In this document: positions 27,534-35,871 of the stretch, piece after piece | How the letters are laid out: each line of letters opens with the position of its first letter | Position numbering within the stretch: the stretch's first letter is position 1 | DNA from: Alkalibacterium sp034520745 | GTDB taxonomy: Bacteria; Bacillota; Bacilli; Lactobacillales; Carnobacteriaceae_A | Direction of reading: 5' to 3' | Length of the DNA: 64,000 nt | NCBI GenBank assembly: GCA_034520745.1 | Contig: JAXHNF010000023.1 | Coordinates: 186,001-250,000, forward strand | Position numbers and translations under genes: made by a program | The notes under the pieces: generated by a model | Databases searched by the model: none | What the model was told of the DNA's origin: nothing | Seen by the model: only the letters and a program-made list of their open reading frames with translations

Positions 27534-27575
27534 TTGATTGCAGTCAATTCGACTTTCCCGATAAATGATTATACT
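27534..27575 (+). promoter_or_regulatory. Fnr-type box and promoter of P1B ATPase
   Basis: TTGATTGCAGTCAA (27534-27547) is centred at 27540.5; TATACT lies at 27570-27575, so the inferred start is near 27582 and the box sits at about -41.5, exactly as in the HMA gene promoter. Confidence 0.6.
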
Positions 27576-27614
27576 TGGGGCAGCACCAATTAAGGTAAAA
27601 CAGGAGGAAGAGTC

Positions 27615-29507
27615 ATGCAGAAAATTATATTAAGTCAGAAAAAACGTATCACGCTGTTAAGCGGTTTGCTCATTCTCACAGGTTTTTTCAGTCGCTTTGT
27701 GCTGGGGAATGTGGCTGTAATGGAAGGCACGCTCATTCTCGCTTCTCTTTTTGGGGTCGCCCCGATCGCGATCCAGGCGTATCAGGCTTTGAAAGTAAAA
27801 GTAGTGAGCATCGACGTTCTGGTCACCCTCGCCGTTTCAGGTGCCTTTTTTATCCGTAATTTCGAGGAGTCGGCGATCGTGACCTTCCTGTTTTTGTTCG
27901 GTCATTATCTGGAACAGCGGACACTGAGCCAGACCCGTTCAGCGATCAGAGAACTGACAGATATGGCGCCTGAGAGTGCTCTATTGAAAATGGAAAGCGG
28001 AGAGTTTGAGAAGGTGGAGATAGATGATGTGGAAGAGGGCGACGTTCTGCTGGTTAAAACAGGAGCGAAAGTTCCGGTCGACGGGACAGTGCTTTCTGGT
28101 GACGGACATATCGATGAAGCCAGTATTACGGGCGAATCTGCTCCTGTATCTAAAACTCTGGGATCAGAAGTTTATGCAGGGACCATTCTGGAAAACGGCA
28201 CCCTGCAGATTCAAGCAGACCGTGTCGGGGAAGAGACGACATTCGGAAAGATCATTGAACTGGTGGAAGAAGCCCAGGATTCGAAATCGGAAGCGGAACG
28301 TTTTATTGACAGATTTTCCGGATACTATACGCCGGCGGTGCTGATGATGGCAATGTTAGTCTGGGGGGTAAGCCAAAATGTTGAACTGGCCATCACGATA
28401 CTCGTGCTAGGGTGTCCGGGTGCCCTTGTCATCGGCGTGCCGGTATCCAACGTGGCCGGTATAGGAAACGGAGCCCGTCACGGTATCCTGCTCAAAGGCA
28501 GCGAGGTGATCCATGATTTCAGTCGCGTGGACACGATCGTCTTTGATAAAACAGGAACACTGACTTCTGGAAACCCAACCGTGGCTATGAGACAGGTTTA
28601 CGGTCAGCATTCAGATCACACATTCAACTATCTCGCAAGCGTTGAAAAAGAGTCGGATCACCCGCTTGCAAAAGCCATTATGGACGAAACAGAAGATGCG
28701 TTTTTTTATCCGGTAGAAAAAACAGAAGTGGTCAAGGGCAGCGGAGTCATAGCAAAAGTCGACGGACACCGTGTGGCTGTAGGGAATAGGACTTTAATGA
28801 TTAAAGAAGGCGTGAAGGTGAGTCGTCAGGCAAGAGCGGATATAGATCAGGCTGAAACAAACGGCCATTCACTGGTCATGACTGCCGTGGACGGAGAACT
28901 CCGTATTCTGATGGGGATAAGAGATCAGGTCAGGCCCGGTGTGAAAGAGGATCTATTGAAGCTTAAAGAATTGGGAGTGGAAAAGCTTGTCGTTCTTTCC
29001 GGTGACAATCAGGGGACCGTTGACAGAATTGCCGGAGAGTTGGGACTGACGGAAGCCCACGGGCATATGCTGCCGGAAGACAAGGCGGGTTATATCGAGA
29101 AACTTCAGAAAGAAGGAGACATCGTCGCATTCGTTGGAGACGGTGTGAACGACAGCCCGTCTCTGGCCTTGGCTGACATCGGCATTGCGATGGGAAACGG
29201 GACAGACGTCGCGATCGAAACGTCAGATGTGGTGCTGATGAATTCGGACTTCAGCCGGCTGCCTCATGCATTAGGATTAGTTAAAGCAACAGCAAACAAT
29301 ATGATCCAGAATATCGTTATAGCCGTCGGAGTCGTCCTTGTTCTGCTGGCCAGTGTCTTTTTCAGCGAGTGGATGAACATGTCGATCGGCATGCTGGTCC
29401 ACGAAGGGAGTATCCTGGTGGTGATCCTGAACGGGATGCGGCTGCTCAAGTTCCGATCAGACGGGAACGGGAAATCAGAAGCAGTGAAAAAAGTGAAAAC
29501 AGCCTGA
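27615..29507 (+). CDS. P1B-type heavy-metal ATPase with CPG membrane motif
   Basis: 630-residue metal-efflux or uptake pump, frame intact. It has the actuator TGES, phosphorylation site DKTGTLT, nucleotide-domain SDHPLAKAI and hinge GDGVNDSPSLA. The metal motif in the sixth helix is GCPGALVIGVPVS: CPG rather than the usual CPC, CPH or SPC. The last helices carry HEGSILVVILNGMRLL. There is no N-terminal HMA domain. The metal is therefore uncertain; Fnr-type control and the HMA/Ric neighbours point to iron, copper or zinc under changed redox conditions. AGGAGGA precedes ATG 27615. Confidence 0.85.
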   Translation: MQKIILSQKKRITLLSGLLILTGFFSRFVLGNVAVMEGTLILASLFGVAPIAIQAYQALKVKVVSIDVLVTLAVSGAFFIRNFEESAIVTFLFLFGHYLEQRTLSQTRSAIRELTDMAPESALLKMESGEFEKVEIDDVEEGDVLLVKTGAKVPVDGTVLSGDGHIDEASITGESAPVSKTLGSEVYAGTILENGTLQIQADRVGEETTFGKIIELVEEAQDSKSEAERFIDRFSGYYTPAVLMMAMLVWGVSQNVELAITILVLGCPGALVIGVPVSNVAGIGNGARHGILLKGSEVIHDFSRVDTIVFDKTGTLTSGNPTVAMRQVYGQHSDHTFNYLASVEKESDHPLAKAIMDETEDAFFYPVEKTEVVKGSGVIAKVDGHRVAVGNRTLMIKEGVKVSRQARADIDQAETNGHSLVMTAVDGELRILMGIRDQVRPGVKEDLLKLKELGVEKLVVLSGDNQGTVDRIAGELGLTEAHGHMLPEDKAGYIEKLQKEGDIVAFVGDGVNDSPSLALADIGIAMGNGTDVAIETSDVVLMNSDFSRLPHALGLVKATANNMIQNIVIAVGVVLVLLASVFFSEWMNMSIGMLVHEGSILVVILNGMRLLKFRSDGNGKSEAVKKVKTA

Positions 29508-29520
29508 CAGGGCAGAAAGG

Positions 29521-29551
29521 AAGCACTCAGCTGAAGCGGAGTGCTTTTTTT
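29521..29551 (+). terminator. rho-independent terminator
   Basis: AAGCACTCAGCT pairs with AGCGGAGTGCTT, followed by T7. Confidence 0.8.
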
Positions 29552-29594
29552 GTACCTGTTGAGTCAAAAAGCACTGCTGATTTCTTTCAATAAT

Positions 29595-29945
29595 TCTGAC
29601 TCAGTGGTTTGAGCGTTTCGAGCTGATGGAATTGTAAATAATAGCAGTAACCGGATGGACACGAGGGACTGGGTCTGAAGTATAAGGAGGGTTTAGTCGG
29701 TACTCCCGGATAATAATTGGGCGAGTTAGCGTTATTGCCCCCTTATAATAAAAGCTCAGCGAACAGAACTGTCCGGGCCGTTATTATAAGCCCCCTATAG
29801 TCGGAACTCACCGCAGAGATCCTATCCAGTCAGCGTTGCTCTCGACCTGTAAAGATGAGTGGACAGTCTTCCAAAGGGGAGTTGATAGAATAGTCAGGGA
29901 GTACAATCAACCCAAGGAGAAGGGGTCAGTGGGTTACGCCTCTAT
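29595..29945 (+). ncRNA. candidate large structured RNA, copy B
   Basis: This is the diverged homologue of the element at 18165. Its blocks are TTTGAGCGTTTCGAGCTG (29608), GGATGGACACGAGGG (29653), TATAAGGAGGG (29681), CCCTATAGTCGGAACTCAC (29793), ATCCTATCCAG (29819), GAGTTGATAGAATAGTC (29879) and GGGGTCAGTGGGT (29922). Order and spacing match copy A. Where copy A has the hairpin GGGT/ACCC, copy B has GGAG/CTCC, and the long-range pair TATAAGG/CCTTATA becomes TATA-GGAGGG/CCCCCTATA: changes that keep pairing. No open frame of note. The 719-bp gap also holds a GC palindrome near 30090. Confidence 0.5.
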
Positions 29946-30089
29946 TATTTCGAATCCTTATTAAGAAGGAAAATGCCTTCAATGTGATCGGAAGAAGAGG
30001 TCATCTTGAAATCTTCACTAAAATTTCAATGATTCATCCATCTTGAGAGTTGACTCAATGGGAAAAAATGTGTAAGCTTAGAAAAGCAA

Positions 30090-30101
30090 ACCCCCGGGGG
30101 T
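30090..30101. promoter_or_regulatory. GC-rich palindrome, possible CsoR/CstR-type operator
   Basis: ACCCCCGGGGGT stands in an AT-rich stretch and is followed by ATAAAA. It resembles the G/C-tract operators of CsoR-family repressors but lacks their usual central spacer. It lies 137 bp upstream of the membrane/ccdA/thioredoxin operon. Confidence 0.35.
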
Positions 30102-30226
30102 ATAAAAGCCATAAAAAATATCATTAACAGGCTTTGAAATAGACACACTCTGTATATTTAATCCCTTAAAAAAGGGAAATCAATTGATCGTTACCCGTTG
30201 AGGTATATCAAGCTAGGAGAATCGAT

Positions 30227-30868
30227 GTGGAAAACATACTATCCAATCCGATGTTCAGTGCCATCGTTACTTTGATGATGGGCGTGGGCATCTGGTTCGG
30301 ACTCACAGACGAGCCGAATGCAGTGAAGAAAAAATTGGTCTCCGTTTTCATGGATACTGTTTTTTACTTTGTCGCGGCTCTGTTTGGAATCAATCTACTG
30401 TTAAACTTCAATGAGATCATTCAGGTCCCTTACCGTATCCTGCTGTTTTCATCGAACGTCGTATGGCTCGCAACACTGGGTGTTCTGGTATACGCGAGCT
30501 ATCTGTACGGTGAAAAACTATGGAAACAGAAAACAGAGGCTTTGAGCCTGGGCAAGCTGGCAGTGACGATAGGTCTGGTGAACCATGCCTACACCTATTA
30601 CCGCTACGGCTCAGCCCGGACGCTTTTGTTCCTGCTGCTTTTTGCGGGGCTGCTGGCGCTGCTGACCTTTACGTCGCTGACCCGGCGCGTTTCACCGCTT
30701 CTGATCCTGCCGGCCTTCGGGGCATTGCATCTGCTGATCATGGGCACGCGCTCAGCGATCTACTTTAATTTCGCATTTTCCCCTGCAGCGGTCCTGTCAC
30801 TCTTTTTGGTGTTCAGTGGCCTGCTGTGGGGATATAAAAGGAGGAAACTGCCATCGAAACAGAACTGA
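30227..30868 (+). CDS. uncharacterised polytopic membrane protein
   Basis: 213 residues, about six to seven hydrophobic helices (for example LFGINLLLNFNEI, LLFLLLFAGLLALLTF, AAVLSLFLVFSGLLWG). I do not recognise the family. GTG 30227 follows TAGGAG. Its stop codon overlaps the start region of ccdA, which makes it the first gene of a ccdA-thioredoxin operon; a role in membrane redox or respiratory assembly is an inference from that context only. Confidence 0.7.
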   Translation: MENILSNPMFSAIVTLMMGVGIWFGLTDEPNAVKKKLVSVFMDTVFYFVAALFGINLLLNFNEIIQVPYRILLFSSNVVWLATLGVLVYASYLYGEKLWKQKTEALSLGKLAVTIGLVNHAYTYYRYGSARTLLFLLLFAGLLALLTFTSLTRRVSPLLILPAFGALHLLIMGTRSAIYFNFAFSPAAVLSLFLVFSGLLWGYKRRKLPSKQN

Positions 30869-31590
30869 CCGCACTGCTGGCCTTTGCCGCCGGTGCCCTA
30901 TCGTTTTTCTCACCCTGCACCCTGCCGCTGCTGCCGCTTTATCTATCGTACATCACAGGCAAGAGTGTCAAGGAAGTGAAAGAGAACCAGTCAACGGCTT
31001 TTAGAAAAACGGTGATGCTGCATTCGATCCTGTTTCTGATCGGTGTTTCCGTCGTTTACGTCAGTCTGGGACTGAGCATCAGTTACTTGGGTGGCTTCTT
31101 CAGTCAGCTGCTGACCGGCTCGACCAGTCTCCTGCTGCAGCGCATTGCGGGGCTTTTGATCATCGTGATGGGCCTGGTCACTGCCGAGTTTCTCCAGATA
31201 CCGGCACTGCTGAAAGACACGCGCAGAATGACAGGCCAGCGCACAACGAGCTATTTATCGAGTTTCCTCATCGGCCTCGGCTTTGCGGCGGGTTGGACCC
31301 CCTGCATCGGACCGATTTTCTCATCGATCCTTCTGATCGGCGTGTCGACCGGGTCTCCGCCGGCTTTGTACTTGACCCTTTATATTCTGGGTTTTGCCTT
31401 GCCGTTCCTGCTGGTTTCCTTCTTCCTCGGAAAAATGGACAATATAATGAAACACAGCCAGAAATGGATGAAGGTCGGAGGGATTCTCATGATCGCCATG
31501 GGGATACTGCTTTTCACAGGCACACTGGAGATATTATCAGAATGGATCGCTCAATGGCTGGAAGGCACGCCATTTGAGCTGTTAGGATAG
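30853..31590 (+). CDS. ccdA: cytochrome c biogenesis / thiol-disulfide transporter CcdA
   Basis: Six-helix membrane protein, about 245 residues, that carries reducing equivalents from cytosolic thioredoxin to extracytoplasmic thioredoxin-like proteins. The two redox cysteines are in SFFSPCTLPLLPLYLSYITG at the N-terminus and GWTPCIGPIFSS in the middle. The downstream gene encodes its likely client. In this frame the first codon after AGGAGG (30839-30844) with proper spacing is ATC (30853); no ATG, GTG or TTG lies before the first helix. So either a rare ATC start is used or one base is misread. Confidence 0.8.
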   Translation: METELTALLAFAAGALSFFSPCTLPLLPLYLSYITGKSVKEVKENQSTAFRKTVMLHSILFLIGVSVVYVSLGLSISYLGGFFSQLLTGSTSLLLQRIAGLLIIVMGLVTAEFLQIPALLKDTRRMTGQRTTSYLSSFLIGLGFAAGWTPCIGPIFSSILLIGVSTGSPPALYLTLYILGFALPFLLVSFFLGKMDNIMKHSQKWMKVGGILMIAMGILLFTGTLEILSEWIAQWLEGTPFELLG

Positions 31591-31600
31591 GAGCGATGAA

Positions 31601-32269
31601 ATGTTAAAAAAAGGATTATGGGCAGTCATTGCCGTCATGCTGGTCTACGTGGTCTTTGATTTTGTCACGGGACTGAACCGCGAGCAGGAAGTCAGAGAAC
31701 AGGCATCGGTGCAGAATGAACTGAGTGTACAGGACGAGCTGGACGAAGAAATGGATCTGGAAGAGATGTCGGAAGAAGAAATCCAGGCGATGATGGATGA
31801 GATCGCAGAGCAGAACAATGACAGTGAAACGGGATCGATGGTGGAATTTGGCCTGAACGCCGGCAATACGGCTTACGATTTTGAGCTGGAAGATATGGAA
31901 GGCAACGCCGTCCAGTTATCTGACTACCGTGGGCAGAAAGTCTTCCTGAACTTCTGGGCAAGCTGGTGTCCGCCCTGCCGCGTAGAAATGCCTCATCTGC
32001 AGGAATTTCATGAAGAACAGGAAGACGTGGTCGTTTTGGGTGTCAATGTCACGACGTCGGAAAGTGACCCGGAAAATGTGCCAGCCTTTATTGAAGAGTT
32101 CGGCTTGACCTTCACCAATGTCTATGCCCCGGCGGAAATCACGGACTTATACCGCGTCGAATCGCTGCCGACTTCTTACTTCATCGGAAGTGACGGTGTG
32201 ATTTACGAACGTGTCGTCGGTCCGGTGACAAAAGATATCCTGGAAGCAAAATTTGAAATGATCAGATAA
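31601..32269 (+). CDS. membrane-anchored thioredoxin-like protein (ResA/TlpA type)
   Basis: 222 residues: an N-terminal signal anchor (LWAVIAVMLVYVVFDFV), a long acidic linker (residues ~30-75, rich in E and D), then an extracytoplasmic thioredoxin domain with WASWCPPCRVEMPHLQEFH and cis-proline ESLPTSYFI. It probably takes electrons from CcdA encoded directly upstream and reduces extracytoplasmic disulfides. The acidic linker is unusual in length. Intact frame. Confidence 0.9.
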   Translation: MLKKGLWAVIAVMLVYVVFDFVTGLNREQEVREQASVQNELSVQDELDEEMDLEEMSEEEIQAMMDEIAEQNNDSETGSMVEFGLNAGNTAYDFELEDMEGNAVQLSDYRGQKVFLNFWASWCPPCRVEMPHLQEFHEEQEDVVVLGVNVTTSESDPENVPAFIEEFGLTFTNVYAPAEITDLYRVESLPTSYFIGSDGVIYERVVGPVTKDILEAKFEMIR

Positions 32270-32278
32270 TTCTGACAG

Positions 32279-32315
32279 ACGCTTTCTCTCAATGTGGAGA
32301 AGGCGTTTTAATTTT
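32279..32315 (+). terminator. rho-independent terminator
   Basis: ACGCTTTCTC pairs with GAGAAGGCGT around AATGTG; a T-rich tail follows. Confidence 0.75.
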
Positions 32316-32376
32316 GTGAAAGACTTTCAAGTTTTCATTTAAAATAGAGCGGAACAATATTTAGGAGGAAAACACC

Positions 32377-32752
32377 TTGAAACAGCTTAAGCAGCTTTTC
32401 TGGATTTTATTATTTTCATTTATCGGTGAATTCCTGTCTCTTCTCAGCCCCGTTGCGGTGCCCGGCAGTGTGATCGGCATGGTGCTGCTGTTTGTCGCCC
32501 TGCATTTCAAGTGGATCGAACTGAAGCAAGTCGAGGAAGTCGGCAGCTTTCTGACCGATAACATGGCCATCTTCTTCGTTCCCGCCGGAGTCGGGCTGAT
32601 GACGAACTTCGGTATTTTAGGTGATGTCTGGTGGCAGCTGCTTTTGACCATCGTGATCACGACCACCTTGATGCTCGGCTTTGTCGGTCTGACCGTCCAG
32701 TTTATGAAAAGAAAATCAGGCGGGCTCCCGCAGAAGAAAAGGAGGAGATGTA
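32377..32752 (+). CDS. lrgA: LrgA/CidA family holin-like protein
   Basis: Four-helix membrane protein, about 125 residues, with the LrgA pattern PVAVPGSVIGMVLLFVAL and FFVPAGVGLM. The family modulates murein hydrolase export, cell death or pyruvate/metabolite transport. As read, the frame runs straight into lrgB without a stop. One missing C near 32731 would instead end it in KEEM followed by TAA at about 32752, and AGGAGG inside this tail would serve lrgB. I take two separate genes. Confidence 0.8.
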
Positions 32753-32754
32753 AG

Positions 32755-33458
32755 ATGCTTTCGACACTTTCCGTCAATCCTTTCTTTGGCATCGTTTTGT
32801 CCTTTGCCTTTTATCTGATCGGAACAAAGCTGCACAGACGCTGGCCGAACCCGCTCTTCACGCCGCTTGTCTTCGCCATCATCAGTATCATCCTGTTATT
32901 GCTGATAGTGGACATCCCTTACGAGGACTTCAACGAGGCGGTCAGTTCATCACGCTATGGATCACGCCGGCTACCGTTGCTCTGGCGATCAAACTGGAGA
33001 AGAACTTTGATTACCTGAAAAAGTATTATGTGGCTATCCTGTCCGGGATCGGTCTGGGGGTCCTTTTCCATACGGTGATTTTACTCATCGTCAGCTTGCT
33101 GTTCCGCTTCGATGTGGAAATGGTCGCGACCCTCTTCCCTAAATCCGTCACCACAGCGATCGCTTTAGGCGTCTCGGAATCTCTGGGCGGCATCGTCTCA
33201 TTGACCGTGGCAATCGTCGTATTCACAGGGGTCCTGGGAACGATCATCGGACCGCCCGTCTTTGCTCTGCTGAATATCAAAGATCCCGTTGCTCAGGGTG
33301 TGGCGCTGGGATCCAGCTCGCATGCCATGGGGACGGCCAAGGCCATCGAACTCGGTGACGTCCAGGCTGCCATGTCCGGCCTGTCGATCATTCTGACTGG
33401 TATCGTGATCGTTATCCTGGCGCCGTTTGCCATCGAGGTCATCCAGATACTATTCTGA
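32755..33458 (+). CDS. lrgB: LrgB family protein
   Basis: Membrane partner of LrgA, about 234 residues. It shows NPFFGIVLSFAFYLIG at the N-terminus, the conserved LFPKSVTTAIALGVSESLGG and GSSSHAMGTAKAIELGD in the C-terminal half. ATG 32755 is preceded by AGGAGG. The frame breaks near 32940; adding one G restores GGQFITLWITPATVALAIKLE. Pair transcribed together. Confidence 0.85.
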
Positions 33459-33621
33459 CAGTGACCGAACGGTTTTAAAGGTTGAGCTGATTTTTTGTGA
33501 GCTGTATATTGACCGAAATGGCCGATCATGCTATCATGAGAGTAGCTTCACAAGCGTGAGGGTGTTTATTCAAAAATTAAATACGAAAGCTTTGATTATG
33601 CATTAGTTTCAGATAATCATT

Positions 33622-33753
33622 GTGATCTGAACAGGCGGTGAACGCAGCACAAGGTTCATGCAGCCGGGCTGCACTAGTTGCGGCAGCAGAAGATGTCAGT
33701 TAAGGGCATATCTGTGGGACAGTTAATTCTGTTCTACGGGTATGCCCTTTTTT
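33622..33753 (+). promoter_or_regulatory. NiCo (czcD) riboswitch with overlapping terminator
   Basis: The aptamer matches the NiCo RNA very closely: CTGAACAGGCGGTGAAC (33627), GTTCATGCAGCCGGGCTGC (33654-33672), a GCGGCA-type strand and finally ATCTGTGGGACAGTT (33710-33724), the conserved four-way junction elements. The 3' part overlaps a terminator in which GGGCATA (33704-33710) pairs with TATGCCC (33741-33747) followed by T6. Binding of Co2+ or Ni2+ should stabilise the aptamer and prevent termination. It directly precedes the P1B ATPase gene at 33845. AGAAAGAAGG serves that gene. Confidence 0.88.
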
Positions 33754-33844
33754 AATATTTAAAAAGCGTTCAGGAGGCGGTTCAGCAAGAAAAAAGCAGA
33801 CACACTCAAGTATAAAAAAAATATTCAGAAAGAAGGAATGGAAA

Positions 33845-35719
33845 ATGACAAGTTATTTGACAAAAAGCAGACAAGGACAGTTTTTAGTGGCCGGTATGCT
33901 GCTTGCGGCAGTGGGCTTTGGGCTCATGTCCGTGAACAGTGAGCACAGCAGTAGGGTGTTTTATGCGGCAATATTTTTTCTCGGTTTTTATGCAGCCAGG
34001 GACGCAGTGGTCGAAACGATCAGGCACAAGTCGCCCAACGTGGATCTTTTGATGATTCTTGCGGCACTTGGGGCAGTGACGATCGGTTACGAGTCGGAGG
34101 GAGCGGCGCTGCTCTTAATCTTTGCGACAGCAGAAGTGCTGGAGGATTACGCCACAAGCAAGTCTACAAGCGCCATTTCAGACCTGATGGCGCAGGTGCC
34201 GGAGACGGCTCAGATTTTAAAGGCTGACGGGGAGGTCGTCAGTGTCCCGACAGAACAACTGAAAGTTGGAGACACCGTCGTTGTTTCAAAAGGCGAACAG
34301 ATCCCCATAGATGGAACGCTCGACCGCAAGTCCATCATCAATGAGGCTGCCTTGACGGGTGAATCCATTCCTGCTGAAAAAAGTACAGGCGACGAAGTCT
34401 TTGCCGGAACGCTCAATGAGGGGGATGTCTTCCACGTGGAAGTGACGAAGGCCAGTGATGAAACAGTGTTCTCGAATATTATCCGTATGGTCAAGGAAGC
34501 GCAAAGCCGGCCCTCACGCATTTCAAAGTTCATCGACCGTATTGAAAGCAAATACGTGATTTCAGTACTGATCATCGTGCCGGTCTTCATTTTCGTTTTA
34601 ACTGTCGTTATGAACCTTCCGTTTGACGAAGCTTTTTACCGAGGGATGGTCTTTCTGACGGTGGCGAGCCCTTGCGCACTGGTTGCTTCCGCCACGCCAG
34701 CCACGTTGAGTGCCATCAGTAATGGGGCGAAAAACGGGATCCTGTTCAAAGGCGGAGCAGCCATGGAAGCGCTGAGCACTATGGATACGTTGTATACCGA
34801 CAAAACCGGTACGCTGACATACGGTGAATTCAGAGTCGACGATCATGAACTGCCGGAAGATGTTCTGAAAGAAGTGATCTATATGGAGCAGCAGTCCAGT
34901 CATCCGGTAGCCCGGGCGATCGTTTCAGCGTTCAAGGACACGGATTTATCGGGGGTGAACCAGAAGGAATCAGTCAGGGAAATGGCCGGCTCCGGCATTC
35001 AAAAAGGCACCATCAGCGTCGGGAAGCCACAAATTTTCAGCGGTTACACGCATTTCGAGGATTTCAGAGAGATCTTTGAAAAAGACAAGACCGTCATCCT
35101 GGCCGCCAAAGAAGAGGAAGTCGTGGGTTACTTCTCACTGAGCGATCAGATCCGTACCCAATCGGCCGAGGCGGTGGCCGATTTTCAGAAAGAAGGCATC
35201 CGTGTCACGCTGCTGACCGGAGACAACGAGGAAGTTGCAAAAAAAGTTGCGGCAGCTGTTGGAGTCGATCATTACCAAGCGTCCATGCTGCCGGAAGACA
35301 AGATCGACTTTGTCTTGAAGAGTCAAGAGAGCGAAGAGGTCGTAGGGATGATCGGCGACGGGATCAACGACGCCCCCGCTTTAGCTAATGCGGATATCGG
35401 CATCGCGATGGGCAGCGGGTCTTCCGCAGCCATGGAGTCTTCCGATGTGGTTGTCGTCAAAAACGATTTGTCCAAATTGTTCTACAGCTACAAGCTGAGC
35501 AAACGACTGAACAGGCTCATCTTCCAGAATGTCGTTTTTTCCATCACCGTAATCGTGACGCTCATTACACTGAATCTGTTCGGCATCCTCGGGCTTCCGC
35601 TTGCGGTTCTGTTCCATGAAGGCTCGACGATCCTGGTCATCCTGAACGGCCTGCGTCTGCTCGGCTCCAAGCCCTCTAAAGAAGACCCGAAAGAGTCGTA
35701 TCGTTCAGTCAAAGCCTGA
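33845..35719 (+). CDS. P1B-4-type metal ATPase (Co2+/Ni2+ exporter, probable)
   Basis: 624-residue metal pump, intact. It has the actuator LTGES, phosphorylation site DKTGTLT, HP motif SSHPVARAI and hinge GDGINDAPALA. The sixth helix reads VASPCALVASATPAT (SPC) and the last helix HEGSTILVILNGLRLL: the SPC plus HEG(S/T) combination defines P1B-4 pumps, which move Co2+ and Fe2+. The NiCo riboswitch in the leader fits Co2+/Ni2+ efflux. No N-terminal metal-binding domain. Confidence 0.9.
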   Translation: MTSYLTKSRQGQFLVAGMLLAAVGFGLMSVNSEHSSRVFYAAIFFLGFYAARDAVVETIRHKSPNVDLLMILAALGAVTIGYESEGAALLLIFATAEVLEDYATSKSTSAISDLMAQVPETAQILKADGEVVSVPTEQLKVGDTVVVSKGEQIPIDGTLDRKSIINEAALTGESIPAEKSTGDEVFAGTLNEGDVFHVEVTKASDETVFSNIIRMVKEAQSRPSRISKFIDRIESKYVISVLIIVPVFIFVLTVVMNLPFDEAFYRGMVFLTVASPCALVASATPATLSAISNGAKNGILFKGGAAMEALSTMDTLYTDKTGTLTYGEFRVDDHELPEDVLKEVIYMEQQSSHPVARAIVSAFKDTDLSGVNQKESVREMAGSGIQKGTISVGKPQIFSGYTHFEDFREIFEKDKTVILAAKEEEVVGYFSLSDQIRTQSAEAVADFQKEGIRVTLLTGDNEEVAKKVAAAVGVDHYQASMLPEDKIDFVLKSQESEEVVGMIGDGINDAPALANADIGIAMGSGSSAAMESSDVVVVKNDLSKLFYSYKLSKRLNRLIFQNVVFSITVIVTLITLNLFGILGLPLAVLFHEGSTILVILNGLRLLGSKPSKEDPKESYRSVKA

Positions 35720-35727
35720 GGAAACCC

Positions 35728-35779
35728 GCGAGCGATAACGATAGTGGCCAAAGAACTATCTTTGATAAAGGCTCGTTTT
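35728..35779 (+). terminator. rho-independent terminator
   Basis: CGAGC with inner GATAGT pairs with ACTATC and outer GCTCG, then T5. Confidence 0.7.
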
Positions 35780-35871
35780 TCAAAATAATTGAGCCCGGTG
35801 GTTTACTAACGGGGACGAAAACAGCTACAATAAAAGAAGAGACAAGTGAGTGAATTACTGGAGGAATGACA

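Noticed and set aside
32377..33018. natural LrgA-LrgB fusion protein
   Set aside because: A ribosome binding site and ATG for lrgB lie at the junction, and a single missing C restores a normal lrgA stop.
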